The notes beneath the pieces were generated by a model that saw only the letters and a program-made list of their open reading frames with translations, was not told where the DNA came from and made no database searches. The position numbers and the translations under genes were made by a program. Positions 36,420-48,049 of a stretch of DNA of 64,000 bases are shown here, one piece after another (position 1 is the first letter of the stretch; every line of letters starts with the position of its first letter). Origin of the DNA: Ashinkailepas kermadecensis (taxonomy: Eukaryota; Arthropoda; Thecostraca; Neolepadidae). The stretch spans positions 135,001 to 199,000 of the forward strand of contig JAOTOM010004007.1 in assembly GCA_034440615.1 (NCBI GenBank), given 5' to 3'.

Positions 36420-37320
36420 GTAGTTTTTATATTCAGACATCTTATCATACCTTGCCACATGAAAGGCAATACACAGTCATGTTTGCATTTCATTCATTCC
36501 GCATTATTTTGCATTCATTGCTCATGCTGATTTAAGTTGTTATTTTTTGCCACTTAATACAAAATTAATTATGGTTGGCGTCAATAATATTTTAAATTAC
36601 TGCAGAGTAGCTAGAACGTTTTTAATGTAGTACTTTTCACATAAGTAATTATGCACAAAAAGAAATTGATGCCATAAAGCGTTGCTAAAAGCATGCATCT
36701 AATTCCGTTCTCAGTGATAAGGTTAGAAAATGTACGACACGTCGCATGCTCAGGAAAGCTCACACGGACCCATTTCCAAAATCGACAGAATTTCAAACCA
36801 ATTCACTGACGGCCAACTCAAGCGAAATGCATGCTCCGCTACTTTCCCGCATCATTTCAATTCCACCCGTTCAGACTAAGTTCATCGCGCCAATTTTCAT
36901 GTGCATCGCTGGCTATATCTTCATCCCGCACTAGCTATGATGCAGTTCAGGACCTTGTCTAGCAAGCTATTATTGGGGCGAGGGGAAGTGCTACAGTTGA
37001 CTCCAATGAGGTCAAATCCCAGCCTTTCGAACTCCCTTTTGCTCCCCCCCCCCCACTCCCCCTATAGTTACGTTTCAGCGATGGGAAATGTGACTTGACT
37101 GGGAGGCCACTGTCACGAGTGTGGCAAAGGCACTGCTCCGCAGGGAACATATTAAAGTAGGCCCTGATCTAGTGCGTATCGTAACCTGGTAACTGCTTCC
37201 AGGGCGGTGTCCTCCGCCACTACGGAGTGCAAAGTGAAAACGCGCGCCGGCCGCGTGATAATTTTATTTCTCCCTGTCGAATAGTTCAGCCTCCCCTCGC
37301 TTGGTCTATCCTCAACTGTG
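36420..37320. other. Unassigned sequence
   Basis: Nothing gene-like was seen. The sequence is AT-rich to about 36950 and has a C-tract near 37047. Confidence 0.35.
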
Positions 37321-37324
37321 CTCC

Positions 37325-37655
37325 TAAGCTAGCATCTGCTATCCGTATAGCACTACCCGCCACTGCCCAGCTGGTATCTGACATCCGTATAGCACTACCC
37401 GCCACTGCCCAGCTGGTATCTGACATCCGTGTAGCACTACCCGCCACTGCCCAGCTGGTATCTGACATCCGTATAGCACTACCCGCCACTGCCCAGCTGG
37501 TATCTGACATCCGTATAGCACTACCCGCCACTGCCTATCTGGTATCAACCATCCGTATAGCACTACCCGCCACTGCCTATCTGGTATCTGCCATCCATGT
37601 AGCACCACCAGCCACTGCCCAGCTGGTATCTGACATCCGTGTAAACACCACCCGA
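37325..37655. repeat. 42-bp minisatellite, 8 copies
   Basis: The unit is GTATCTGACATCCGTATAGC plus ACTACCCGCCACTGCCCAGC and TG. Because 42 is divisible by 3, all plus and minus frames repeat a 14-residue peptide (plus: IALPATAQLVSDIR). It lies directly beyond the truncated end of the Penelope-like fragment. Confidence 0.92.
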
Positions 37656-37689
37656 CACTGCCTAACCACTTTGCCTGTCTTCTATATAA

Positions 37690-38240
37690 CCCCCTTTCAA
37701 CTTCCCTCTGTACCCTATTGATGACCCAAGAGGATAACCGTTCTTCGTGAAACGTTCAATGATCATTTCGAATCTCTGGTGTCTCGCAGGCTCGTCGTAA
37801 GACAGCCACGCTGCCCGCCTGAACTGCGACCTCACTAAGCTTACCTTGGTGTGCTGGGAATGAGCTGAGGTGTAAATCATTCCAGCATTCTTTGGTTTAA
37901 CGTACAATGTGTTGAGTACGCACACACGTCGTTACCTTTGGAGGCAGTCATCGGAATATCAAGCATGGGAACGGGTCTCTTCCCTTTTCCGGTCATGTCC
38001 GAAGTGAACTTAATCTTGTGATGTACGCCATTCATGTAACTAATGAAAGTAAGGAGTAACGCATTGCCGTGCAACTAAATCATAACATAGTCATCTGTGT
38101 ACCGGGCCAAAAAGGCAAGTCGAATCTCAGCATCTTCGAAGGCTTGCTTCTCAAAACGATCCAGGTACAAAATCGCCACTATGAGAGCTGCATGGTTCCC
38201 CATAGGGGAACTCTGTATAAGCTTAATGACCATTCATAAG
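37690..38240 (-). mobile_element. Penelope-like element RT fragment
   Basis: On the minus strand, in pieces separated by a stop and a shift: SSPMGNHAALIVAILYLDRF, then LAFLARYTDDYVMI (an RYTDD box in the place of the usual RYVDD), FISYMNGVHHKIKFTSD, PVPMLDIPMTASKGNDV, then YTSAHSQHTKVSLV, QFRRAAWLS and FTKNGYPL. The order PMG...RYxDD...FxxxxNxxHxxIxFT...LDI...H-x-x-K...RRA...NGYP is characteristic of Penelope-like RTs. The GIY-YIG endonuclease end is missing. Confidence 0.8.
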
Positions 38241-38244
38241 ACGT

Positions 38245-39110
38245 ATTTAAGAAGATAGTGACCGAGGAACTGTGCTGGAGGAAATTTTGAAAACCTCTGA
38301 AAAGCTTGCAAAGGTTCACCTGAACATTGAGTCCCTGACAGCTTGCCGGGGAAATAGTTCACAACCTTATTTTATTGGAAATTCGCTGGGCGCCGTTCGG
38401 AAGCCCTTTTTCACACTTCAGTGGCTTTAGTCGGAAGTATTCTCCACCATATTTCCAGGCCGATGAATGGACCCTTAGGTACGTATGGCGTCATAGTTTC
38501 TCGACCTGAGGTCACCTGTGAATATTTTTTTTTCAAGGAAGAATATAAAATTAATAAATATACGGATACAAAATCTGTGGGCTTCTCCAATTATTCGCTT
38601 GGATATTACCGGAACACAATTTGATGGGTAAATAATAACACCTGAAGGAATCACGGTTTATCTTGCCCGACGGGACAATATTTTATACCAGACGCGCCGT
38701 GGGTGAGATCAATTTAACCCCTAACTTGTGTTCCGGGTGTGATAGAGAAAAGTCACCAATGTCATCGCATAGCTTGGACGTTTCCAGACGGGTTACGTAT
38801 CAACCAACACATCCAACACCAACACATCCAACACAACAAGCATCGCCACTCGAACAAATAAAGACATGGCATTAGCCACAGCCATGACTGCGAGACGCTG
38901 ACGTCAAGCAAACCATCGCAGCCAGGGATCAGGCCCGAATTGATAAAGACCTGACGCCATGTGCGAATGCGGAGCGCGAGTACCGCGAGTCATGTGGTAG
39001 CACAGTCAAAACGGCTTGGCGACGAGCGTGCTCTGTTTTTCTGACGTCATGCAAAATTCCAAATCCGCCACACACACAGATATTCGACGATTTCTAGTCA
39101 CTTCAAAGAA
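38245..39110. other. Unassigned sequence
   Basis: No convincing gene. A CTCGACCTGAGGTCACC palindrome at about 38500 and a CAACACATCCAACAC repeat at 38812-38840 are the only structures noted. Confidence 0.35.
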
Positions 39111-39119
39111 GCACGAGCC

Positions 39120-39750
39120 TAAGCCTGACCTCCCGGCAAATCAGCAGCCCAGCTGGCTGGCGGCTGCGCCCGCCGCGAGTCTGCAGCGGCGCGTTTGCCC
39201 CTCGCCCGGCCACGCTGCCCGAGCTATCGGCCGTGCTGTGGCGGATGATTCGTTACGCGCGTGTGGTGCCAGCAGTATTATAATCGCTATGCTTATCATG
39301 ACTTTTGTTGTTATTGGACCACACCTACTACAGGCCATTAACAATAGCACTGCAAACTGTTACGTTCCGTCATCACGGAAAACCGCTACAATATGCAATA
39401 TGCAAGATGCAATGTTTATCTAGGCAACATATTATATGACCGCAGCAATGCAGTTCCACCCTGGCCTATAGACGGAGGCGGCCGTGCTTAATGATTACGA
39501 CTAGCAATGTTGACAAGGGCATGATAACGTCCCTAGTTACCGCCGACACCTCAAACGCATTTGACAGCGTCGATCACGGCCTCCTCTTGGAGAAGCTCGA
39601 GTGGTACGGCATCAACAGCCAGTGGTTCACCGCAGGGCTTGGCAATTGCATGCAGTATGGCGAGCCTTCTAAGGTCCTATCGGTGACGCATAAGGTGGTA
39701 CAGGGCTCTACATTGGGTCCCGTGCTCTTCTTTCCATTCATCACGGACAT
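39120..39750 (+). mobile_element. LINE family A, copy 2, 5' part (RT start)
   Basis: Positions 39120-39400 match the pre-RT block of copy 1: IIIAMLIMTFVVIGPHLLQ parallels ITIQMLKMTFSVVGQHLL. Positions 39530-39750 encode NAFDSVDHGLLLEKLEWYGI, then SVTHKVVQGSTLGPVLFFPF and ITDMLQHMPQ, matching SKAFDSVEHSRL...VVQGSILG...NDLPQHIP of copy 1. The reading frame then runs directly into the 12-bp array. Confidence 0.83.
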
Positions 39751-41500
39751 GCTACAACACATGCCACAACACATGCAACAGCACATGCCACAACACATCA
39801 CAACACATGCCACAACACATGTCACAACACATGTCACAACACATGCCACAACACATGCCACAACACATGCCACAACACATGCCACAACACATGGCACAAC
39901 GCATGGCACAACGCATGCCACAACACATGCCACAACACATGCCACAACACATGGCACAACGCATGGCACAACGCATGCCACAACACATGCCACAACACAT
40001 GCCACAACACATGACACAACACATGCAACAGCACATGCCACAACACATCACAACACATGCCACAACACATGCCACAACACATGCCACAACACATGCCACA
40101 ACACATGGCACAACGCATGCCACAACACATGCCACAACACATCACAACACATGCCACAACACACACCACAACACATGACACACCACATGCCACAACACAT
40201 GCAACAGCACATGCCACAACACATCACAACACATGCCACAACACATGTCACAACACATGCCACAACACATGGCACAACGCATGCCACAACACATGCCACA
40301 ACACATGCCACAACACATGGCACAACGCATGGCACAACGCATGCCACAACACATGCCACAACACATGCCACAACACATGGCACAACGCATGGCACAACGC
40401 ATGCCACAACACATGCCACAACACATGCCACAACACATGACACAACACATGCAACAGCACATGCCACAACACATCACAACACATGCCACAACACATGCCA
40501 CAACACATGCCACAACACATGCCACAACACATGACACAACACATGCAACAGCACATGCCACAACACATCACAACACATGCCACAACACATGCCACAACAC
40601 ATGCCACAACACATGCCACAACACATGCCACAACACATGTCACACCACATGTCACACCACATGCCACAACACACACCACAACACATTCCACAACACATGC
40701 CACAGCGCATGTCACAACACATGTCACAACACATGTCACAACACATGTCACATCACATGCCACAACACACACCACAACACATGCCACAACACATGCCACA
40801 GCACATGTCACAACACATGTCACAACACATGTCACAACACATGTCACACCACATGCCACAACACACACCACAACACATTCCACAACACATGCCACAGCGC
40901 ATGTCACAACACATGTCACAACACATGTCACACCACATGCCACAACACACACCACAACACATTCCACAACACATGCCACAACACATGTCACAACACATGT
41001 CACAACACATGTCACAACACATGTCACACCACATGCCACAACACACACCACAACACATGCCACAACACATGTCACACCACATGTCACAACACATGTCACA
41101 ACACATGTCACAACACATGTCACATCACATGCCACAGGACATGTCGCACCACATGCCACAACACATGTCACAACACATGTCACAACACATGTCACATCAC
41201 ATGCCACAGGACATGTCGCACCACATGTCACAACACATGTCACAACACATGTCACAACACATGTCACAACACATGCCACAACACATGCCACAACACATGC
41301 CACAACACATGTCACAACACATGTCACAACACATGTCACAACACATGTCACATCACATGCCACAGGACATGTCGCATCACATGCCACAGGACATGTCGCA
41401 TCACATGCCACAGGACATGTCGCATCACATGCCACAGGACATGTCGCATCACATGCCACAGGACATGTCGCATCACATGCCACAGGACATGTCGCACAGC
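39751..41500. repeat. 12-bp ACAACACATGCC minisatellite, ~145 units, inside LINE A RT
   Basis: Variants of ACAACACATGCC (with GTC, GGC, TCA or GACATGTCGC) repeat for 1.75 kb, with higher-order blocks of roughly 120-250 bp. The unit equals four codons (MPQH on the plus strand). It begins exactly at the codons for the LPQHIPHGK block of the RT. Normal RT sequence resumes after it, so the array lies between RT motifs B and C of LINE A copy 2. The long plus and minus frames (up to 430 codons) are consequences of the 12-nt period. Confidence 0.95.
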
Positions 41501-41985
41501 AAGAATGTCACATGCGCCGAGATGACACCCAGTTTTGGGACGCAAATGTGATCTCAAATCTCTTCGCATTGAAACAATGGGTCGAAACTACCCTGGCCTC
41601 TGCAATGAATTGGTATTAATAAAATAGGCTAAAATAAACTCCTCAAGGACAAAAGTGATTATTGTGAAATCCTACAGCACCAAAAGATAGATGAACCGTG
41701 AACTGTGAATAGATGAACTCAGTAGATTTTGGAAACTCAGAAATAAAACCGTCACATTGGGTTAAAATTATGGGTGTCATCGTGGATGATTTCTTCTCCT
41801 GGGAGCAGCACATTGCAACCATCATGCGCCGCTGATATTGCATTCTCATCGCACTGGCTAGGATGAGGCACCGCATGCCACGCGAGACTATGCAGCTATT
41901 AGTTGAAGCGCTCGTGTTCCTCCACGTACGATATTGCATGACTGCTTGGGTTGGACGCAATGCGACTCAGCACAGACGGCTGCAA
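41501..41985 (+). mobile_element. LINE family A, copy 2, 3' continuation of the RT
   Basis: After the array, GCCGAGATGACACCCAGTTT corresponds to the YADDVQF codons of copy 1, here carrying an indel. Then come VKIMGVIVDDFFSWEQHIAT, ALARMRHRMPRETM and LLVEALVFLHVRYCMTAW, which parallel KLLGMKIDSHLSWDVHVA, LARLRHTFSHITRR and LIEALVFHHIIYC. The copy is non-functional. It ends at about 41985, where family C begins. Confidence 0.85.
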
Positions 41986-41989
41986 ATGT

Positions 41990-42620
41990 GTATCAACTGT
42001 AGGGAAATTTTTCCCCCTGGGTTTATCAGTCCTTTCGCGCATGTCTGGGGAAAACTTCTTTGGACTACGTGATGGAACTATGGACTTCGACGTTGGCGAC
42101 ATTAAAGACCCCGGGTATAAATTCAAGGGCTCTATATCTCAATCTCAGAGCTCTGATGTGCGCATCTCTTGACAGGCACCACGAAATCCAGCACTTATAT
42201 TTGCTTCTTTAATTAGCAGTTATCTAGCGATTTTTATTAAAGTTTCAATAGTGCAGCCTGGTAGTCTAATTAGTGCAATAGTGCCTTTAAACGACAGACA
42301 GCTTCAACTGCCCGACAGACGATTCACCAAGCCATCCCACATCTTCATACATCTCGACAGTCACATATTCTCTGCCTCCCGTCTCTCATTAACTAGTTCC
42401 AGCGTTCAAAAATTCAAGAGACATTAGCATTCACATACAATTCCGCTTACATACTGATCGATCTTCCTACGCGCTACAACTCTCATCTCGTAAGCTTACA
42501 TCTCAGAAGTCACACAGCGACTCTCAGGCAGAATCCAGATGCACCTCTGGCGACTGGACCGACGGCCAGTCGCCTTCGCCGGAGGGCCAAGCCCCCAACC
42601 GCTCGCGTCGACAGCTCGGT
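41990..42620 (+). mobile_element. Interspersed repeat family C, copy 2
   Basis: Same-orientation homologue of 4840-5495, with shared blocks listed there. It lies between the RT end of LINE A copy 2 and unassigned sequence that runs to about 43840, and could be an insertion in that LINE. The element may extend to about 43140 (GGGGCGTTACAGCCCATCTG), where copy 1 offers no counterpart. Confidence 0.72.
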
Positions 42621-43840
42621 GGCAAGTGCCTCGGAGAGGCATCGGCTCCCCACCAGGTGAACGCGACGCCCAACGCCCAATCATGTGGCCCAATCCACGA
42701 CACGTCATGGTCACGCGGCGCATTCCAGGGCAACAGCCCTGGGCATCCGATGACCGACAACAATGGCTCGCACCCGACGAACTCTACCGCACCGGCGGGT
42801 CGCGCCGTCCCTCAACCTCAGAGACATTCTCAGAGTCACTCCGAGGCTGAGTCAGCGTGCCGGCCGTCGGCACCTTTTGGCTGACCTCAGCGCATACCTC
42901 CAGACAATACTGATACGGCGACTCTGCGCTGCAGCCTGGCGTCACAGCATCTGGCCGCGCTTCCGACTGACGCGGTAGAGGGATCACACTGTCTCCGTCT
43001 GATCTCAGAGCTAGCTCCGGTCGCTCGACTCTCAATGCTGTCCGCAGCACATCACAAGATAATGGTGATCCAGTAACATGTCACCAGACTGCTGAGCCAG
43101 CTGCACACAGGCAGCCGACAGATCGGGGCGTTACAGCCCATCTGTCATCGAACAATCCACAACCACAGTAACATTCATCCAACAGTCAATCATTATTATA
43201 TGTGCTATTACCTTCATAAATCATACATACATCTAAGATACACCTGCATCACAGACTCATTCTTCAACATTGGACACGGAGTATGACATCTGTCATACCT
43301 GTCATCCCACACACACACGCACAGCACTCGAGACATATCTGACATAGTGTTGCCACAGTGACAAAACCTGTCACATCACAGTCATACTACTGTCATACCA
43401 TTAATGTACTTACACACATGCCATTTCACTGTCATCTATACACCTTTCATCTTTCAGTCATGTACACACACACACCTGCCCGACTGTTCCCAGAATAGAA
43501 TCACTGACATACACCACTCACTGATGGTCACATCACCTCACTGGCATTCACACGGCGGCGGCCTGCATCGAGGTCACGCCGTCAGACGGCGGCGGTGGAA
43601 GGGTGTCAGATAGCTATGCACCTTTGCCGGAAATGGGTGGAGTAAAGTCCGCTGTTTGGCCTCCGCGGCGGTCGACGGTAGTGCCGACGTAAGCTGCTCG
43701 GCCGACCCGTGGTATGGTGTCTGCCGGTACCTGTCTCAACATTCAGTGGGGTGTACTGTAGGGGAGGGGCTAAATTTCTGGAATTAAAGTGCCCCCACAA
43801 CCAACTTTTCTACACAACTTTGGCGCTCGCATCGTCGCCG
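42621..43840. other. Unassigned sequence, possibly the rest of element C
   Basis: A GC-rich part (42600-43130) is followed by a region rich in CACACAC, CTGTCAT and ACATAC words (43140-43540). No conserved protein motif was seen. Confidence 0.35.
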
Positions 43841-43845
43841 GACTG

Positions 43846-44333
43846 ACTGAGGTATCGTGACGGGGTGGCTGAAGTATCGTGACGGGGTGGCTGAGGTATC
43901 GTGACGGGGTGGCTGAGGTATCGTGACGGGGTGGCTGAGATATCGTGACGGGGTGGCTGAGGTATCGTGACGGGGTGGCTGAGGTATCGTGACGGGGTGG
44001 CTGAGGTATCGTGACGGGGTGGCTGAGGTATCGTGACGGGGTGGCTGAGGTATCGTGACGGGGTGGCTGAGGTATCGTGACGGGGTGGCTGAGGTATCTG
44101 ACGGGGTGGCTGGTATCGTGACGGGGTGGCTTATCGGACGGGGTGGCTGAGTATCGACGGGGTGGCTGGGTATCGTGACGGGTGGCTGGGTATCTGACGG
44201 GGTGGCTGAAGTATCGTGACGGGTGGCTGAGGTATCGTGACGGGGTGGCTGAGGTATCGTGACGGGGTGGCTGAGGTATCGTGACGGGGTGGCTGAGGTA
44301 TCGTGACGGGGTGGCTGAAACGCTCTCTGACTT
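43846..44333. repeat. 22-bp minisatellite, about 22 copies
   Basis: The unit is TGAGGTATCGTGACGGGGTG plus GC. A block with partial deletions (44095-44220) separates two regular runs. It ends at 44315-44320, where LINE A C-terminal sequence starts. Confidence 0.95.
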
Positions 44334-44580
44334 ACGATGGCCGAGTGTGGCCCGTATGACAAAAGGGAAAGGCCTACAACTCATGTACAACATTTTCAAC
44401 GATACAAATGCAGCCAAGCTCATTCGACATGATTTTATCACTCGTCGAGCTATCTCCCAGCGTAGCGCAAGGGCGACTACTGATGGACAGCTCCACATCC
44501 CACACACGCGAACTGAATTCGCGAGACGACGGTCATTCGTGCGAGCGCCGAGCTGTCTGCCACCTGATGTGGGAGTGGCG
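44334..44580 (+). pseudogene. LINE family A C-terminal fragment
   Basis: The plus frame gives GLQLMYNIFNDTNAAKLIRH, then SARATTDGQLHIPHTRTEFA, RRRSF and LPPDV, aligning with VFKIMNEFTGSELIRG, TRATANGELQVPRCRTEFAR and FPPDV of copy 1. It could be the separated 3' end of copy 2 (39120-41985). Confidence 0.8.
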
Positions 44581-44880
44581 CCTAGCGCGGAGCTGTCTGC
44601 CACCTGATGTGAGAGTGGCGCCTAGCGCGGAGCTATCTGCCACCTGATGTGAGAGTGGCGCCTAGCGCCGAGCTGTCTGCCACCTGATGTGGGAGTGGCG
44701 CCTAGTGTGTGGCGCCTAGTGGCGCCTAGCGCCGAGCTGTCTGCCACCTGATGTGGGAGTGGCGCCTAGTGTGTGGCGCCTAGTGGCGCCTAGCGCGGAG
44801 CTGTCTGCCACCTGATGTGGGAGTGGCGCCTAGCGCCGAGCTGTCTGCCACCTGATGTGAGAGTGGCGCCTAGGTGCCGT
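44540..44880. repeat. ~38-bp minisatellite grown from LINE A C-terminal codons
   Basis: Units contain GAGCTGTCTGCCACCTGATG, then TGGGAGTGGCGCCTAGCGC, and are joined by extra GTGTGTGGCGCCTAG pieces. The first unit overlaps the LPPDV codons of LINE A, which shows where the array arose. Confidence 0.88.
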
Positions 44881-45239
44881 ACGTAAATTACCAATTGCAA
44901 GGTATAACGTGAACTATAAAGCGTTTTGGGACACTCCATTGGCTGGCATTATGCCATATGGCATTAATTATTGTGGCTGACGATTTAGCGAAATGCATGG
45001 AAGCCAGTTAGGAAAAAATACATGGGCCACATGAAGGTGTTTCCATTCACAAATGCAGCTTAATTTGATCACTGAGTGTGCACATGATTTTCGGACTCGG
45101 CATACCAAGCAATGGTAGCCGTCTATTATCTTGGTGAAAAAAATCAGCATGTTTCCAAAACAGCGCAATGACGCATGGCCGCTGGCATTGTTACACAGAG
45201 TCGCTAATTGTGTGCACAACTTAATGGTATGATACCTTT
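44881..45239. other. Unassigned sequence
   Basis: No gene or repeat recognised. Confidence 0.35.
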
Positions 45240-46740
45240 ATGTTATCGACAGCCCCCACACGAACACCAAATTCCATCAGGGGCACTTCTCATTCAATCA
45301 TATAACTCCCACGACGCAGACATACTGACACGCATCACAGACATCACTGATATACCAATCACCATAACACCAGCCGCACACCTCAACACATCACAAGGTA
45401 CGATATACGCTCGGGAGGTGGCCTGGGTGGCGGAGGAGGAACTGGCTCTCAGGTTTAGGAGCCAGGGATCCCTCCGTCCACAGGCTACCCGCCCCAGCAC
45501 ACAAACAAGACTCACACACTCTTATACTGACTTTCAACACAAGACAGCCACCCACACACGTTAAAACCGGCTACATTAGATACAGGGTCACGCCACGAAC
45601 ACCCCTCCCTCGACGCTGTCGGTTCTGTCAACGATACGGGCACTCGAAGGGGGAGGGGGGTGCCACGACACCAAACCCACCTGCGCAAACTGTGCCGCAT
45701 CACATGACATAAGCACATGCACCACCAGCACACAACGCTGCGTCGGTTACGGTGGAGACCACACCTCCCGGGACAGGGCCTGCCCTCGGTGGACGAGAGA
45801 GGAGATTCTCCGTCTTGTCCACCTAGAGGGCTGGGCCCTGCCGCGGGCAAGGTCGTGGGTCAACAACCAGCAGCCGACGCAGCCCACATAACACCACAAC
45901 ACGGCCACGCACTCTACACAAACACAAACATCTCACACGATTACATCACCTACCAAAGCATCACAGACAGACCCAGAAATCATAATCAGGCCGCAACCCA
46001 AAGCACCAAAACAAAACAAACCTCGACACTACTCACCCACCCACTCAACACAGGCACCACCCCAGTACCACAACGCGGAACACGCAACCCATCGCCAATA
46101 TCAGACCCATCAGAACTATCACTAACACCCCATGCTGTACGCAAAAACATACGCTTCCAACTCGAGACACTCACAGACTCAGACGACGACAATAGTTCAG
46201 ACAACACCACTGTCACTACCCACGCACCTACAACACGAGCAAACAACAAAACAAACACCACCTCTACCAACAACAAACCACACATACGCGCCAAAACCTC
46301 TCGACACTGAACATCTTAACAACTCCCTTCACCTAGTCTCTCCCCACTCTACCCATGATGTGCAAAAGATATTAAAAAAGGAAAACAAAGAAGCAAAACA
46401 AAATAAACAAAAACAAAACAAACAAACAAAGCAAAACAAAACAAAACAAAAGAAGTAAAACAAGAGAAAAACAAACTAAAAGGCCAAAACCAGAAAAAAT
46501 AAAGCAAAGCCAACAAGCACTTAACAAAAAGAAAAAGGAAATAAAGGCCCAAAGCAGTGTATATGTCATGTTTTCTTGCAATGTTCACACACGGCGATGA
46601 TCCGACCATACCCCCACTCTACACCCCTTACGGCACCGTCCGGACCACTTCTAACAATTCATCTCTGACCACCTAAACAGCCGATATCACCTGACGGTGG
46701 CAGGCTGGTCAAATTCAACCAACAACAACAACATTATGTT
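45240..46740 (+). mobile_element. LINE family B deletion derivative: ORF1 (gag-like) joined to 3' UTR
   Basis: The plus frames encode a gag-like ORF1: EVAWVAEEELALRF, then zinc-knuckle remnants CRFCQRYGH, CANCAASHDISTC and C-V-G-Y-G-G-D-H-T-S-R-D-R-A-C followed by PRWTREEILRL. A Thr/Asn/Pro-rich tail follows to about 46310. Instead of ORF2, the next sequence is the B 3' UTR (TTTTCTTGCAATGTTCAC at 46570 and GGTGGCAGGCTGGTCAAATTC at 46697). An ORF2-sized piece is therefore missing. Frameshifts within ORF1 show decay. Confidence 0.75.
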
Positions 46741-46849
46741 ATCGTTTTTCGCATCCTTCGCTTCGCCATCATCCGACACAAGTTTTCGATTGAAGACGCT
46801 GAAAATTGAAAATTGATTGAATTGAATGAAAATTGATTGAAGATTCGAC

Positions 46850-46915
46850 TGAAAATCAACGGTGTGAGAGGTTGGCGATGCTATATGACCCAGCCAGTCG
46901 AAAACGTCATAAAAG
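46850..46915 (+). mobile_element. SINE body fragment
   Basis: GGTGTGAGAGGTTGGCGATG, then CTATATGACCCAGCCAGTCG and AAAACGTCATAAAAGAACC, match the body and tail of the SINE at 21385-21440. The tRNA head is absent. Confidence 0.65.
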
Positions 46916-47034
46916 AACCTAAGTACCTACATACTGGAAATACAAATTTCCCTACGACCCAACGTTGCTGGGAGGAGACTGCCCAGCTCTACCAAATCTT
47001 AGAGGGACGAGTCTTAACCCCCCCCCCGATGGAG

Positions 47035-47215
47035 TTGCCCATGGACGTGATGGGATGCCTGAATGGGACAAGGAATGTGATGATACCTCTCAATGGGACC
47101 ATAAATGTGATTAGACCTCTCAATGGGATTAGAAATGTGATTAGACCTCTGAATGGGACCAGAAATGTGATGCTGCCCCTGAATGGGATCATGGACGTGA
47201 TCTTATATTTGGATG
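47035..47215. repeat. ~30-bp minisatellite, 6 copies
   Basis: Units contain CTCTGAATGGGACCAGAAAT and GTGATTAGAC. It ends about 245 bp upstream of exon D. Confidence 0.9.
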
Positions 47216-47459
47216 TAGTCAAGGATGCTACGATTCCTCTATCCTTTGCACGGAGTTGCATGTGCGATGATGCCTCTCGATTGGTTCAAGGGCGTGAGGA
47301 CGTCTGTGAACAGGTCAGTGGTGTGTCGATGCTCTTGATGTGTCAGGAGTAGGAGAGCACCTCCATGTGAGCGTGGCTACCACAGCTACGGACTGAATCG
47401 TGGATGCGGTAGCACATGCAGATAGTGTTTCACACGTGACAACATTCGCTGTTTTCCAG

Positions 47460-47576
47460 ATGAGCTTCGGGCCGTCGTTCCTGCGGCGGCGCTCGTTTCT
47501 TTCCATCATCATCTGCGTACATTTTTGCACCGTCATCATCACCGACGTCGTCACTAGTCTAGAGACCGAGGCAACG
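47460..47576 (+). CDS. Exon D of the PRRT3/4-like gene (TM4)
   Basis: The acceptor CGCTGTTTTCCAG and the donor ACG|GTAGGT bound 117 nt, 39 codons, phase 0 at both ends. It encodes MSFGPSFLRRRSFLS, a helix FLSIIICVHFCTVIITDVV, and TSLETEAT. The basic RRR before the helix suggests a cytosolic side upstream. It continues directly from phase-0 exon C across a 16.7-kb intron. Confidence 0.8.
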
Positions 47577-47909
47577 GTAGGTCAACGAGTCGGGGTCTTA
47601 GCTTGCACGCATGCTCCAACATGCGCTGTGCTGGTGGGTTAGATGATGACGCAGTCCGTACAAGTGATGCACACGCACAGACAGACATACTTACAGACAG
47701 ACACACACAAACCCACACGGGATCGACTATTCGAAACAGGATGTTGATTATACCGCCAATTTGCCGGGTCCTTTCAGCTGCAAAGCTGCCGCCTTAGGAG
47801 ACCAACCGATGCGCTGCTGGCCTAACAAGCTGCAGGCTCGACTTATGGAAATGCTGCGCAGCATCGCTGGCCGGCCGGTTGCGAGGTGCACTGCTGTGTC
47901 CGGGCTGAT

Positions 47910-48048
47910 CGATGATTCCTGGGAGCTCTGAGCGTCTGTGGGGTAGTGCAGCGATCGATGATTCCTGGGAGCTCTGAGCGTCTGTGGGGTAGTGCAGCGA
48001 TCGATGATTCCTGGGAGCTCTGAGCGTCTGTGCGGTAGTGCAGCGATC
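47910..48048. repeat. 46-bp minisatellite, 3 copies
   Basis: Copies of GATGATTCCTGGGAGCTCTG start at 47911, 47957 and 48003, nearly identical. It lies in the intron downstream of exon D. Confidence 0.9.
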
Positions 48049-48049
48049 C

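Noticed and set aside
40233..41525. 430- and 411-codon frames rich in His/Thr/Cys on both strands
   Set aside because: These are consequences of the 12-bp array inside LINE A. A period divisible by 3 with no stops keeps all frames open.
44281..44647. Independent small gene at 44.3-44.6 kb
   Set aside because: Its sequence aligns with the C-terminus of LINE A and then enters a minisatellite.
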